Below, in pieces: positions 18,216 through 26,749 of a DNA stretch of 64,000 bases (position 1 is its first letter; each line of letters starts with the position of its first letter). The stretch comes from Mariniphaga anaerophila (GTDB lineage: Bacteria; Bacteroidota; Bacteroidia; Bacteroidales; Prolixibacteraceae): positions 62,001 to 126,000 of the forward strand of contig NZ_FQUM01000007.1 in the NCBI RefSeq assembly GCF_900129025.1. Reading direction: 5' to 3'. Both the position numbers and the translations under genes were made by a program. The notes below the pieces were generated by a model. That model was not told the DNA's origin and made no database searches. It saw nothing but the letters and a program-made list of their open reading frames with translations.

Positions 18216-19094
18216 ATGAATCACCCTTTTAAAGGTGCGGGCGTGGCTTTGGCAACACCTTTTACCGAAGAAAACGAAATTGACTTTGACGCACTTGATA
18301 CGATAATTGGGAATCAGGTTAAGGGCGGGATGGATTATCTTGTGGCCCTCGGGACTACTGCCGAAACCCCTACTTTATCGGAAGGAGAAAAAAAGGAAGT
18401 TGTAAGTTTTATAAAAGAAAAATCTGCCGGTCTCCCAATTGTTGTTGGAATGGGGGGGAACGACACCCAAAGCATTATAAAACAGATTGACGCATTTGAT
18501 TTTAACGGGGTGAACGGAATTTTGGTTGTTACGCCATATTACAATAAACCATCGCAGGAAGGGATGTTCAGACATTATTCTGCCATTGCGCAAGCAAGTC
18601 CGGTACCGATTATTTTATATAATGTCCCGTCGCGCACCGGGGTAAATATGGAAGCGGAAACAGTTGTTCGTCTGGCCGAGGCTTCAGAACGAATAGTGGC
18701 CGTTAAAGAGGCTTCCGGCATTCTTTCGCAGATTACCCGGATAAACAGAAATACACCTGACCACTTTTCTGTAATTTCAGGCGACGATGTGCTTGCTTTG
18801 CCCATTATGTCCATTGGCGGAATAGGGGTTATTTCGGTTATTGCCAACGCGCTTCCCGGAAAGTTGAGCAGCCTTGTTCATTTTGCGCTCGAAGGCAAAT
18901 ATGACCAGGCACGCGAACTGCATTTCGAACTAATCGATCTGTTTAAGCTGCTGTTTAAAGATGGTAATCCCGGCGGTGTTAAAGCCCTTCTGAACATTCA
19001 GGGGATTATTAACAATGAACTGAGGTCTCCTTTGTATCGAATCAGTGATGGAACTTACGGAGAAATTAAAGAGGCGTATTTGAAGTTAAAATAG
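18216..19094 (+). CDS. dapA: 4-hydroxy-tetrahydrodipicolinate synthase
   Basis: 292 residues forming a (beta/alpha)8 aldolase. Catalytic residues are visible: T47/T48 in LGTTAE, Y135 in ILYNVPSRTG, R140, and the Schiff-base K164 in VAVKEASG. It condenses pyruvate with aspartate semialdehyde in the first committed step to diaminopimelate and lysine. Length and motifs are fully typical. It is co-transcribed with the DUF6913 gene and followed by a modest hairpin. Confidence 0.97.
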   Translation: MNHPFKGAGVALATPFTEENEIDFDALDTIIGNQVKGGMDYLVALGTTAETPTLSEGEKKEVVSFIKEKSAGLPIVVGMGGNDTQSIIKQIDAFDFNGVNGILVVTPYYNKPSQEGMFRHYSAIAQASPVPIILYNVPSRTGVNMEAETVVRLAEASERIVAVKEASGILSQITRINRNTPDHFSVISGDDVLALPIMSIGGIGVISVIANALPGKLSSLVHFALEGKYDQARELHFELIDLFKLLFKDGNPGGVKALLNIQGIINNELRSPLYRISDGTYGEIKEAYLKLK

Positions 19095-19140
19095 GCCTTG
19101 CTTTAGCTTTTTTTAATAGAACTGATTAGATAATTTCCTT

Positions 19141-19164
19141 GCCCTTTTCGGGGGAGGGCTTTTA
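19141..19164 (+). terminator. Likely terminator after dapA
   Basis: GCCCT, a 9-nt C/G-rich loop, then AGGGC and TTTTA give a short G+C-rich stem with a T tail, 46 nt after the dapA stop. Confidence 0.5.
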
Positions 19165-19359
19165 TGTAGCTGCTTCCCCAATATTTTCCCAATCGTCAAT
19201 AAAGCAATATTGCTGAAGTTTTTTTTATTCAAAGGTGAAGAGTCCTTCCTGTTTAGGGTAGCTAAAATTTTTGCTTAAAAAACTAAATCCACCTGCTTCT
19301 TAAGGTAGCCCGGATTTTGCAGGTGACTTCCAAATGTGTTTTTAGTCGAATTTAGAAAC
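19165..19359. other. Intergenic spacer with no recognised content
   Basis: Part of the 316-nt gap between dapA and tRNA-Phe. Apart from the two terminators at its ends I see no ORF of note, repeat or RNA motif here. Confidence 0.6.
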
Positions 19360-19397
19360 GAAAAAAGCGCCTTAAATCATGGATTCAAAGCGCTTCG
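19360..19397 (-). terminator. Terminator of the tRNA-Phe transcript
   Basis: On the minus strand AAGCGC pairs with GCGCTT, with further weak pairing inside, then TTTT. It begins 14 nt after the tRNA 3' end. Confidence 0.6.
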
Positions 19398-19410
19398 TTT
19401 TCCCTTTTTG

Positions 19411-19483
<73 letters not shown>

Positions 19484-19500
19484 CCTTTATTTTGGTGTTG

Positions 19501-19529
19501 CAAAAGTAGCTATTTTTTTGAAACCGCAA
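19501..19529 (-). promoter_or_regulatory. Promoter of tRNA-Phe
   Basis: On the minus strand TTTG, an 18-nt gap and TACTTTTG match the Bacteroidota -33/-7 pattern. The -7 box ends 17 nt before the mature tRNA. Confidence 0.7.
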
Positions 19530-19587
19530 AGAAATTTCAATTTAAAGTCAACTTTTCTGCAAAAATAAACGTCGGGCATCTGGCTGT

Positions 19588-19617
19588 TTGCGGTGAGTTT
19601 TACTTTTAGTACTTTTG
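19588..19617 (+). promoter_or_regulatory. Promoter of the M16 peptidase gene
   Basis: TTG, 19 nt, then TACTTTTG: a textbook Bacteroidota promoter about 20 nt before the ATG at 19637. It is back-to-back with the tRNA-Phe promoter. Confidence 0.75.
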
Positions 19618-19636
19618 CAGCCTTATTTTATTTTTA

Positions 19637-20866
19637 ATGGTAGAAACTGATTTTCTGACACATATATTGTCCAACGGCATTCGGCTCATTCATATGCCTG
19701 TTGATTCGTCGGTCGGACATCTGGGAATTCTTATAAATACCGGTTCCCGCGACGAAGAAGTTGATGAGCACGGATTGGCTCATTTTATTGAGCATTCGAT
19801 TTTTAAAGGAACAAAAAAGAGGAAAGCTTACCATATTTTAAGCCGGATTGAAGATGTTGGTGGTGAACTGAACGCTTATACCACCAAAGAGGAAACAACG
19901 CTTTATTGTACCTTCTTATCGGAGTTCTACGAGAGAACAGCCGAATTACTAAGCGATATTCTTTTTAACAGTACTTACCCCGAAAAGGAGTTGAAACGAG
20001 AGAAAGAAGTAGTTCTGGAAGAAATTAACTCGTACAAAGATTCTCCATCCGAATTGATTTATGATGAATTTGAGGAGCTGATTTTTGACGGCCATCCCAT
20101 TGCACGAAATATTCTGGGAAACCCGTTAAACATTAGTTCTTTTAACCGCGATGCTATTTTGCGTTTTATCGGCAATAATTATCACACCGACCAGATTGTG
20201 ATTTCTTCTGTGGGGAACATGGATTTTAACTCGCTCATAAAACTTATTGAAAAGTATTTCGGGAAAGCGGAAGCCAATTTGCGGCACAACGGGCGAAAGC
20301 GGTTCGAGAATTACGTGCCGGGCAGCCGTGTAGAAGAGAAAGACACTTTCCAGTCGCATTGTATGCTTGGAAATATTGCGTATGACGTTATGCATCCGAA
20401 AAGGATAACAATGGTGTTGCTCAACAGCATTCTTGGCGGACAGGCGATGAATTCGCGGTTGAACATGGCGTTGCGCGAGCGCAAAGGGATGGCATATAAT
20501 GTTGAATCCGGTTATACGGCATACACCGATACCGGGTTGTTTAACGTTTACTTTGGAACAGACCGCGAAAATCTTGACAAGGCAATTGCTCTTGTTTACA
20601 AAGAATTTAAACTGTTGCGTGAGAAAAAGCTGGGGGTGTTACAACTGAGCAAAGCGCAGAAGCAGTTGATGGGGCAGATTGCCATCTCTACCGAAAACAG
20701 GGAGGATTTGATGCTTTCCATCGGTAAAAGTTATCTTCTTTTTAACAAGGTGGATACCGTGCAAACGATTTTTAAAAAGATAGAGGCAATTATGCCGCTT
20801 GATTTGATGGAAGTTGCCAACGAAATATTGGTGGACAACCAGATGAGTACGCTGGTGTACAAGTAA
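19637..20866 (+). CDS. M16-family zinc peptidase (processing-peptidase-like)
   Basis: 409 residues with the inverted zinc motif HFIEH (H49, E52, H53) and the third ligand E near 129 in VVLEEINSYKDSP. The C-terminal half has the R/Y-type substrate cradle region (RERKGMAYNVESGYT). Length and sequence fit the single-domain-pair M16B type related to mitochondrial processing peptidase beta and PqqL/YmxG. There is no signal peptide. It has a strong promoter and forms a likely operon with the methyltransferase gene 29 nt downstream. Confidence 0.94.
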   Translation: MVETDFLTHILSNGIRLIHMPVDSSVGHLGILINTGSRDEEVDEHGLAHFIEHSIFKGTKKRKAYHILSRIEDVGGELNAYTTKEETTLYCTFLSEFYERTAELLSDILFNSTYPEKELKREKEVVLEEINSYKDSPSELIYDEFEELIFDGHPIARNILGNPLNISSFNRDAILRFIGNNYHTDQIVISSVGNMDFNSLIKLIEKYFGKAEANLRHNGRKRFENYVPGSRVEEKDTFQSHCMLGNIAYDVMHPKRITMVLLNSILGGQAMNSRLNMALRERKGMAYNVESGYTAYTDTGLFNVYFGTDRENLDKAIALVYKEFKLLREKKLGVLQLSKAQKQLMGQIAISTENREDLMLSIGKSYLLFNKVDTVQTIFKKIEAIMPLDLMEVANEILVDNQMSTLVYK

Positions 20867-20895
20867 TCAGGCAAGTAACATTTGAAAGAGAAAAA

Positions 20896-21534
20896 TTGAC
20901 TAGAGAAAAGGAAATAGAACGATACGTTCTGGAGCACGTTGACCAGGAAGACCCGCTGCTGCAGGAACTGGACCGGGAAACACACCTGAAGGTGCTTGGT
21001 TCCCGAATGCTGTCGGGGCATTTACAGGGGCAGTTGTTAACCATGTTTTCAAAAATGATTCGACCCGGCAGAATTCTGGAACTTGGTACTTTTACCGGCT
21101 ATTCGGCCATTTGCCTGGCTAAGGGGTTACCCGAGGGTGGAAAACTCATTACCATTGAAAAGAATGACGAGCTGGTAGATTTAGCCCAAAAGTATTTTGC
21201 GAAGACGGGATTGCAGTCCCGGATTGAACAGCTTGTTGGCGCTGCCGTAGAAATAATTCCGACGCTTTCTGATGCTTTCGACCTGGTTTTTATGGATGCC
21301 GACAAACGGGAGTATTCGGATTATTACAACCTGATTTTCGACAAAGTACACAGCGGGGGATATATTATTGCCGACAATACGCTTTGGAGTGGCAAAGTTC
21401 TGGATGCACCGGTTCATGGCGATGACCAGACATTGGGAATTATTGCTTTTAACGAAATGGTGAAGAACGATTCCCGGGTGGAAAAAGTTATCCTTCCGTT
21501 GCGCGATGGCATGACGGTTATTCGTAAAAAATAA
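20896..21534 (+). CDS. SAM-dependent O-methyltransferase (class I, COMT-like)
   Basis: 212 residues. SAM-binding motif I is ILELGTFTGYSAICLAKGL; later motifs are LITIEKNDELVDLAQKYF and the metal-binding FMDADKREYSDYY, with DNTLWSGKV, as in cation-dependent catechol/caffeoyl-CoA-type O-methyltransferases. It starts with TTG at 20896; no in-frame ATG is nearby and the spacing to the M16 gene fits an operon. The substrate is not evident. A hairpin terminator follows directly. Confidence 0.92.
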   Translation: MTREKEIERYVLEHVDQEDPLLQELDRETHLKVLGSRMLSGHLQGQLLTMFSKMIRPGRILELGTFTGYSAICLAKGLPEGGKLITIEKNDELVDLAQKYFAKTGLQSRIEQLVGAAVEIIPTLSDAFDLVFMDADKREYSDYYNLIFDKVHSGGYIIADNTLWSGKVLDAPVHGDDQTLGIIAFNEMVKNDSRVEKVILPLRDGMTVIRKK

Positions 21535-21562
21535 TAAGCTGCCCTTTTGGACAGCTTATATT
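21534..21562. terminator. Bidirectional terminator between converging genes
   Basis: ATAAGCTG ... CAGCTTAT with an inner GG/CC extension forms a 10-bp stem; A/T-rich tracts lie on both sides. It can end the methyltransferase transcript on plus and the oxidoreductase transcript on minus. Confidence 0.7.
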
Positions 21563-21589
21563 ATCTACTTATTTATTAAATCTGGTTTT

Positions 21590-22996
21590 TTATTTCATCG
21601 CAGCTTTTAGCCCTTCGGTGGTGGTGTAATATTTTACAATCATATTTGGAACTTCCCACTCAGGCATTTCACCTTTAACAAGGAATTCCAGATACTTTTT
21701 AGTAACCTGTCCGAAGTGAGCTTCGTGTCCAACCTTATATTTTTCCGGAATGTTAACCATCCAAAGGTCGTCTTTCAGTTTTTTCAGTTCCAGGCCTGGA
21801 TGTTTTGCCTGCAGATCTTTATTTACAGCTTTGTCGAGAACAGCAGCAAAAGCCTCTGCATTGGTTCCGGCAACCGGTTCAACATAAAGTGTCGGTTTGT
21901 ATCCTTCGTCGGCGCCCTGCTTAATAATCAGGTTGCAATTTGTTCCGCGCATAATGGAATAGTGGGTGTCGCCTGTTCCTTCAGGTGCTTCAAAATTCCA
22001 GATTACCGAAACTTTTGCATGAACACCTTTCAGTGTATAATTGATTTCTCCGTTGGCATACACTTTCAGAATGTCGTTTTCAACATCTTTTTTCAGGAAA
22101 TCAGGATACTCGTCCAGCTTGGTGCTTTTTTTAAACATCTCGGGAGTAAGCTCGGTGGCCCAGCGACTGGCAGATGTAATTTCAACATCTTCTTTTTTCA
22201 GGGTTACTTCAGGAAATGCTTCCCATTGTATCATGTCAACCAGGTGGGTTGTAACATCAACAATACCTTCTCCCTGCTGATTTACATCGAAGAACCAAGC
22301 GGGACGTTGCAGCGGACTGCCCGAAACGTATTTGAAGAAATGGTGTACGCTCTCTTTTGTAATGGCCGGGTTTTCAGGTGTTCCCACCTCCAGCGTGCCA
22401 AATACTTCGGGCATCATCGACAGTTCCCGTTGAATCATGGTCGTAATTTCGTAACGCTCCGTCATAATATCGTAAAGCAATACGCCTTTTTCGTCTGCTA
22501 TTTTGAAGGCCTTTTCCAAAACGGGGAATTCTTCGGGTAAAATGATCATCGGCTTGTCGGCAAGAACATTGATGCCGGCGTCAATTGTTTTTAAAATGTA
22601 ATCAGCCTTTTTTGCGTTGTTCCCTGCTGTAACCATAACATTGCCGGGTTTGTCTGCCAGCATTTTTTCGAGGTAATCCGGCCCGGTGTATACTTCCGAT
22701 TTCCAGGAGGTTGGATTTTCTGCCCGGTTGTTGAAGCTGTTTATTAAATTCAGGTGAGCCTGCAATTCAGGGCCTTCTGGCGCATAAATATGCACTGTCG
22801 GATCTATCTGATCGTACATGGATTTTTGCACCAGCGCAGCGTGGAAATGGCCTGGGTCGAGGGTCATTAACTTTACTTCTCCTTTGGCTCCTGTAAACAT
22901 ATCTTTCGATTCTTGGGTTTCTGACTTCTGACCTCCACCTGAACATGCAGAAAGCATTACGGTGAGAACCAGCATGGAAATTGATATTCTACTCAT
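21590..22996 (-). CDS. Lipoprotein Gfo/Idh/MocA-type oxidoreductase
   Basis: 468 residues with a lipoprotein leader (MLSAC, lipobox Cys at about 18). A Rossmann-like N-terminal half has NVMVTAGNNAKKADYI and INVLADKPMIILPEEF, which matches the EKP-type motif of the Gfo/Idh/MocA family with a Glu-to-Asp change. The C-terminal half has DVTTHLVDMIQWEAFPEV, the dinuclear-sheet part. Exported members of this family in Bacteroidota take part in keto-sugar metabolism, so this is a candidate partner of the DUF1080 protein. The usual GxGxxG near the N terminus is not obvious (MTLDPGHFHAAL instead), so cofactor use is uncertain. Confidence 0.82.
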   Translation of the reverse strand: MSRISISMLVLTVMLSACSGGGQKSETQESKDMFTGAKGEVKLMTLDPGHFHAALVQKSMYDQIDPTVHIYAPEGPELQAHLNLINSFNNRAENPTSWKSEVYTGPDYLEKMLADKPGNVMVTAGNNAKKADYILKTIDAGINVLADKPMIILPEEFPVLEKAFKIADEKGVLLYDIMTERYEITTMIQRELSMMPEVFGTLEVGTPENPAITKESVHHFFKYVSGSPLQRPAWFFDVNQQGEGIVDVTTHLVDMIQWEAFPEVTLKKEDVEITSASRWATELTPEMFKKSTKLDEYPDFLKKDVENDILKVYANGEINYTLKGVHAKVSVIWNFEAPEGTGDTHYSIMRGTNCNLIIKQGADEGYKPTLYVEPVAGTNAEAFAAVLDKAVNKDLQAKHPGLELKKLKDDLWMVNIPEKYKVGHEAHFGQVTKKYLEFLVKGEMPEWEVPNMIVKYYTTTEGLKAAMK

Positions 22997-23079
22997 AGTT
23001 GGTAAATTTTAAGTTGATTCCGTTAACGTACACAGTATGCAAATTTAAAACTTTATTTGGATCTAGCGGAACAGTATTT

Positions 23080-23087
23080 TTGATTTA
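23080..23087. repeat. IS target-site duplication, left
   Basis: TTGATTTA, directly repeated at 24054-24061, bordering the terminal inverted repeats of the IS element. Confidence 0.85.
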
Positions 23088-24053
23088 TTGAATTAGGCAT
23101 TTTGTCAAAACAGCAAAAACAGCTAAATTAGGGAAAAACAGGATTAAAAATGGAGAACAAATTTAAAAGCCTTACGATTTTCGAATTCCAGGAACGTTTC
23201 CCCGACGAGTCAGCCTGTTATGAGTACCTGACAGAGCTGAAATGGGGCAACGGTTTTGTCTGCCCCAGTTGTGGCCATGACCGTTATTGCAGGGGAAAAC
23301 GGGAATACGACAGGGAGTGTACCAGCTGTCACCGAATCGTTTCGCCTACCAGTGGGACTTTGTTCCACCACCTGAAGTTTTCAATACTAAAAGCCTTTTA
23401 CATTGTGTATTATGTCAGTACGAACAAAAAAGGCATTAGTAGCACTGAACTAAGCAGGAAACTTGGACTGGGCCAGAAAACCTGTTGGCGGTTCAAGCAG
23501 AAGGTTATGAAGGGGATGAAAAGTAGCGGCAGGCATAAAATCAGGGACAAAGCGGAGGTAGATGAAACCGTAGTCGGAGGCCAGGAAGAAGGGGTAAAAG
23601 GGCGGAAAAACGGCAGGAAGAAGCTGGTTGTTTTTGCCATTGAAAAACAGGGCAAAGGTGTAAGCCGGATGTATGGGAAAGTCATACAACACTCCAGTTC
23701 AAAAGAATTAGGGGCATTCATGGAATCTGTATTGGAGAAATCAGCCCGAATTAAAACTGATAAATGGAGGGGATACCAGCCATTAACAAAAGATTTTCTT
23801 AATCTTAAACAGGTCGATTCAGGTAAGAAAGGGCGTAATTTCCCCGAGCTGCACCGGGCAATAATGGGATTCAAAGGATGGCTCCGGGGAATGCACCATC
23901 AGGTGGAATACCTGCAGGCATACATTGATGAATATTGCTACCGCTTTAACCGTAGCTTTATGAAGGAGGGAATATTTGACAACCTGCTGCAAAAAATGGT
24001 TGAAACTCCTCCCGTGACCTATAAACAGATTATTGCTTAAGTACCTAATTCAA
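23088..24053 (+). mobile_element. Complete IS1595-family insertion sequence, 966 bp
   Basis: The ends carry an inverted repeat starting TTGAATTAGG (left 23088-23097; right, read inward, TTGAATTAGG at 24053-24044), imperfect beyond. An 8-bp direct repeat TTGATTTA flanks both ends, the duplication length expected for IS1595. One intact transposase gene fills the element. It sits in the 5' region of the oxidoreductase gene at 22996, about 90 bp from its ATG. Clean duplication and intact frame suggest recent insertion. Confidence 0.92.
23150..24040 (+). CDS. IS1595-family transposase
   Basis: 296 residues. N-terminal zinc ribbon with C38, C41, C57 and C60 (CPSCG ... CTSC), then a DNA-binding segment with GISSTELSRKLGLGQKTCWR. 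The DDE-type ISXO2-like domain has D138 in EVDETVVGG, D204 in KTDKWRGY, and a third acidic/His position around 250-261 (MHHQVEYLQAYIDEYCYRFNR). The length is normal and no frameshift or stop is present, so the element may be active. The gene ends 13 nt before the right IS end. Confidence 0.96.
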   Translation: MENKFKSLTIFEFQERFPDESACYEYLTELKWGNGFVCPSCGHDRYCRGKREYDRECTSCHRIVSPTSGTLFHHLKFSILKAFYIVYYVSTNKKGISSTELSRKLGLGQKTCWRFKQKVMKGMKSSGRHKIRDKAEVDETVVGGQEEGVKGRKNGRKKLVVFAIEKQGKGVSRMYGKVIQHSSSKELGAFMESVLEKSARIKTDKWRGYQPLTKDFLNLKQVDSGKKGRNFPELHRAIMGFKGWLRGMHHQVEYLQAYIDEYCYRFNRSFMKEGIFDNLLQKMVETPPVTYKQIIA

Positions 24054-24061
24054 TTGATTTA
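24054..24061. repeat. IS target-site duplication, right
   Basis: TTGATTTA, partner of 23080-23087. Confidence 0.85.
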
Positions 24062-24187
24062 TTTTCTGAAAGTTTCTATTTCAGTGACCCGTTGTTGATG
24101 CGTGTTTTTTTGTTGTCCCTTTAATATTTAGCCGAGAGGAATTTTCAGAAATGTTGATGCAAAAGAAGAACCTGTTTGCTGTTGACC

Positions 24188-24784
24188 TTACAGGGCGGCT
24201 TTTGATGTTGAAGCGGTTTTCGTTAAAAGAAATTTTTTCAGAGAGATATATTTCGGCCCGGAGGGATTCAGAATGCTTTGATAGAATGTGATTTCGTTGA
24301 TTTTAGAGTTTTGCAAAGGCGTATTTTGGTATGCTTCTACAGCCCGGTAAAAATGGTTTCTTTCTTTGATAAACTTTATCCGCGCTAAAGTAAGGTGCGG
24401 TTTAAATGGGCGGGAATCAACTTCGAATCCCAGTTTCTCAAGTCGGATGTTCATTTCGTCCGCCAACTGATGCAGCATTTCTCCGTCTTCAATTTTAGCG
24501 AACAGAACGCGGGGTTTTCCGTTGCTTTTGAAAACGCCCACACCTTTGAGTTGAAAACAAAACGGAGAAAACGCCCTGGCAATTTGTTCCAGCTCTTTAT
24601 TGATAACATCTATTTGTGCAGGCCGTGTGTCGCCTAAAAATTTTAGGGTAAGGTGCAGGTTGTGGGGTTCAATCCATTTTAACTGCTCATTGCAAAGTGC
24701 GTTTTTCAGGTTGCTTATTGTTTGGCGGAGCAGCGGAGCAGCATCTGGTTTTACTGCAATAAAAGTACGAAGCAGGTTGGGCAT
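24188..24784 (-). CDS. thpR: RNA 2',3'-cyclic phosphodiesterase
   Basis: 198 residues of the 2H phosphoesterase (LigT/ThpR) superfamily, with both catalytic tetrapeptides: HLTL at 44-47 and HLTL at 130-133. The N-terminal RTFIAVKP and KFLGDT after the first motif are typical. It hydrolyses 2',3'-cyclic phosphate ends of RNA or related cyclic phosphodiesters. The C-terminal extension (about 180-198) is basic and unusual in length but not in kind. It ends a two-gene unit with the DUF4294 gene, 11 nt apart. Confidence 0.93.
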   Translation of the reverse strand: MPNLLRTFIAVKPDAAPLLRQTISNLKNALCNEQLKWIEPHNLHLTLKFLGDTRPAQIDVINKELEQIARAFSPFCFQLKGVGVFKSNGKPRVLFAKIEDGEMLHQLADEMNIRLEKLGFEVDSRPFKPHLTLARIKFIKERNHFYRAVEAYQNTPLQNSKINEITFYQSILNPSGPKYISLKKFLLTKTASTSKAAL

Positions 24785-24795
24785 GGCTTCACAGT

Positions 24796-25392
24796 TTAAA
24801 GGTATCCAACTTCAATAAGCGTTACAATTTGCTCCAGAGTTCGGTCCTCCCCGGTTGGGTCATATTCAGCTTTTAGGTCGTTTCTAAACAACCGGGCAAT
24901 TCCCTGCCAAAACACGGCAGACACACCGCCCCTGAAATCCTTAATTAAAACATAAGATGTGTGCCTGGTTTCACGGTCGATTAGCTTCAGTAATATCTGG
25001 CCTTCAGAAATTGTCATGCGCTTCAAATCATCTTTATATTCGTCAAGCAGTTGTCGTTCCAGGTCTTTCATCATTTTCCGGCGTTCTCGTTCGTCCTCCA
25101 GCGCCATGTATTTTGGCTCGTATTCCTGCAGCATCTCGCCGGCAAGCTTTGCGTACGGATATACTTTTTTTACTTTGTTTACATACCTGCTGTAACGTCT
25201 TTCCTGGCGGGCGTTGTTGAAAGTTCTTTGGGGCAGTACGGTTACTTCCAGTATATTTTTATGTATCAGCGTGTCGCCGCGTTGGATAATTCCCATAACC
25301 ATCGCAGTATCCTTTGTCTGAGCCTTTGGTTCAATCCAAAAAGCCAACGTAAAGAAACAGGCAATGCTCAATATTTTAATCGCTCTATTCAT
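24796..25392 (-). CDS. DUF4294-family secreted protein
   Basis: 198 residues with a signal peptide (about 1-25, ending EPKAQ). The mature part carries the DUF4294 core: RRYSRYVNKVKKVYPYA, a charged coiled-coil stretch (about 110-140), LKRMTISEGQILLKLIDRET, and GGVSAVFWQGIARLF. The family is confined largely to Bacteroidota, is often near-universal there and has no known function; periplasmic location is inferred from the leader. Confidence 0.92.
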   Translation of the reverse strand: MNRAIKILSIACFFTLAFWIEPKAQTKDTAMVMGIIQRGDTLIHKNILEVTVLPQRTFNNARQERRYSRYVNKVKKVYPYAKLAGEMLQEYEPKYMALEDERERRKMMKDLERQLLDEYKDDLKRMTISEGQILLKLIDRETRHTSYVLIKDFRGGVSAVFWQGIARLFRNDLKAEYDPTGEDRTLEQIVTLIEVGYL

Positions 25393-25445
25393 TTAAAAAG
25401 AAAACGAAGTTACTTCTTTTCATATTATCGCACGTGCAAAGTTTA

Positions 25446-25453
25446 TATCTTTG
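25446..25453 (+). promoter_or_regulatory. Promoter -7 box of the arginine deiminase gene
   Basis: TATCTTTG matches TAnnTTTG exactly, 29 nt before the ATG at 25483. No good -33 TTG at the preferred distance. Confidence 0.55.
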
Positions 25454-25482
25454 CCCCGGTTTTACAACTTTAAATTGTTAAA

Positions 25483-26742
25483 ATGCAAACCTGTATAAAT
25501 TCTGAAATCGGGAAACTTGAAGGTGTAGTTATCCATACACCCGGCTCGGAAGTAGAAAATATGACTCCCGAAAATGCGGAACGTGCTCTTTACAGCGACA
25601 TTCTGAATCTTTCCATTGCATCGCAAGAGTACGCCCAGCTTTCCGGAGTGTTAAAAAAAATAGCACAAGTGTTTGAGGTGAAACAGTTGCTGACGGAGGT
25701 ACTTGAAAATCCAGAGGCAAAAATGCAACTGTTAAAAGACATTTGTACCCACGAGAGAACGCCCGGGATGGAAGAAAAACTGGCAGCGAAATCGTCTTCA
25801 GAATTAACAAATTTGCTTATTGAAGGGGTGGTTCTGGAGCGTAATAACCTGACCAATTATCTTAGCAACGAAAAGTTTTTGATGCGCCCGCTTCACAACC
25901 TGTTTTTTACCCGCGACTCGGCCATGGGGATGAATGAAAACATGCTCATCGGGCGGATGGCTAACCCTGTTCGTGAACGGGAAACCCTGATTATGGAAGC
26001 CATTTTTAATCATCATCCGGCATTCGAAACAAAAACAATCAATCCCGAAAAACCGCTGCATGGCATTCCGGTGGATGCAAAAGTGACTCTCGAAGGGGGC
26101 GACTTTCAGGTGATTCGCGAAGACGTTTATGTGATTGGCACAGGAATGCGGACCAGCACACAGGGAATAGATGCTATTATTGAACACATAAAAGACCAAC
26201 ATCGCGGAGTCCGTCACCTGATAGTGCAGGAACTGCCTTCCACTCCCGAATCTTTTATTCATCTCGACATGGTGTTTACCTGTTTGAATACAGATGCCTG
26301 CATGGTTTACGAACCGGTTGTTTACGGGTTGAACCGGCACAAAACCATTTATATTCGCATCGATAATAACAAGGTTACAATTAACGAACAGCCCAATATT
26401 CCGGAAGCGTTGAAAAAGCTGGGCATCGATTTGAAGCCCATTACCTGTGGCGGAAAAGAAGATCTTTGGGCGCAGGAACGCGAACAGTGGCACAGCGGTG
26501 CTAACTTTTTTGCTTTTGCTCCCGGTAAAATTATCGGCTACGAACGAAATGTACACACTCTGAACGAACTCAGTAAAAACGGTTTTGAGATTGTTCGTGC
26601 GTCAGATGTTATTGATGGAAAAGTGAATGTTCAGGATTATAAAAAATGTGTGGTAACAATTGCCGGTTCTGAACTGGCGCGTGGCGGCGGCGGTGCCCGT
26701 TGTATGACAATGCCCGTGCGCAGGGCCGAAGTAAACTGGTAG
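25483..26742 (+). CDS. arcA: Arginine deiminase
   Basis: 419 residues with the guanidino-modifying-enzyme fold. Family marks in order: SEIGKLEGVVIHTPG at the N terminus, NLFFTRD (about 145), LEGGD near 203-207, FIHLDMVFT with the catalytic His near 260, and the nucleophile C407 in RGGGGARCMTMP. The usual bacterial motif is RGRGGPRCMSMP, so two positions differ. It converts arginine to citrulline and ammonia. Ornithine carbamoyltransferase and carbamate kinase are not nearby, so a complete deiminase pathway operon is absent here; a related amidinohydrolase activity is possible. Confidence 0.87.
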   Translation: MQTCINSEIGKLEGVVIHTPGSEVENMTPENAERALYSDILNLSIASQEYAQLSGVLKKIAQVFEVKQLLTEVLENPEAKMQLLKDICTHERTPGMEEKLAAKSSSELTNLLIEGVVLERNNLTNYLSNEKFLMRPLHNLFFTRDSAMGMNENMLIGRMANPVRERETLIMEAIFNHHPAFETKTINPEKPLHGIPVDAKVTLEGGDFQVIREDVYVIGTGMRTSTQGIDAIIEHIKDQHRGVRHLIVQELPSTPESFIHLDMVFTCLNTDACMVYEPVVYGLNRHKTIYIRIDNNKVTINEQPNIPEALKKLGIDLKPITCGGKEDLWAQEREQWHSGANFFAFAPGKIIGYERNVHTLNELSKNGFEIVRASDVIDGKVNVQDYKKCVVTIAGSELARGGGGARCMTMPVRRAEVNW

Positions 26743-26749
26743 TGCTGTT

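Noticed and set aside
25804-26556. 250-codon minus-strand frame over the arginine deiminase gene
   Set aside because: Long but opposes a conserved enzyme with intact catalytic motifs, and has no recognisable domain.
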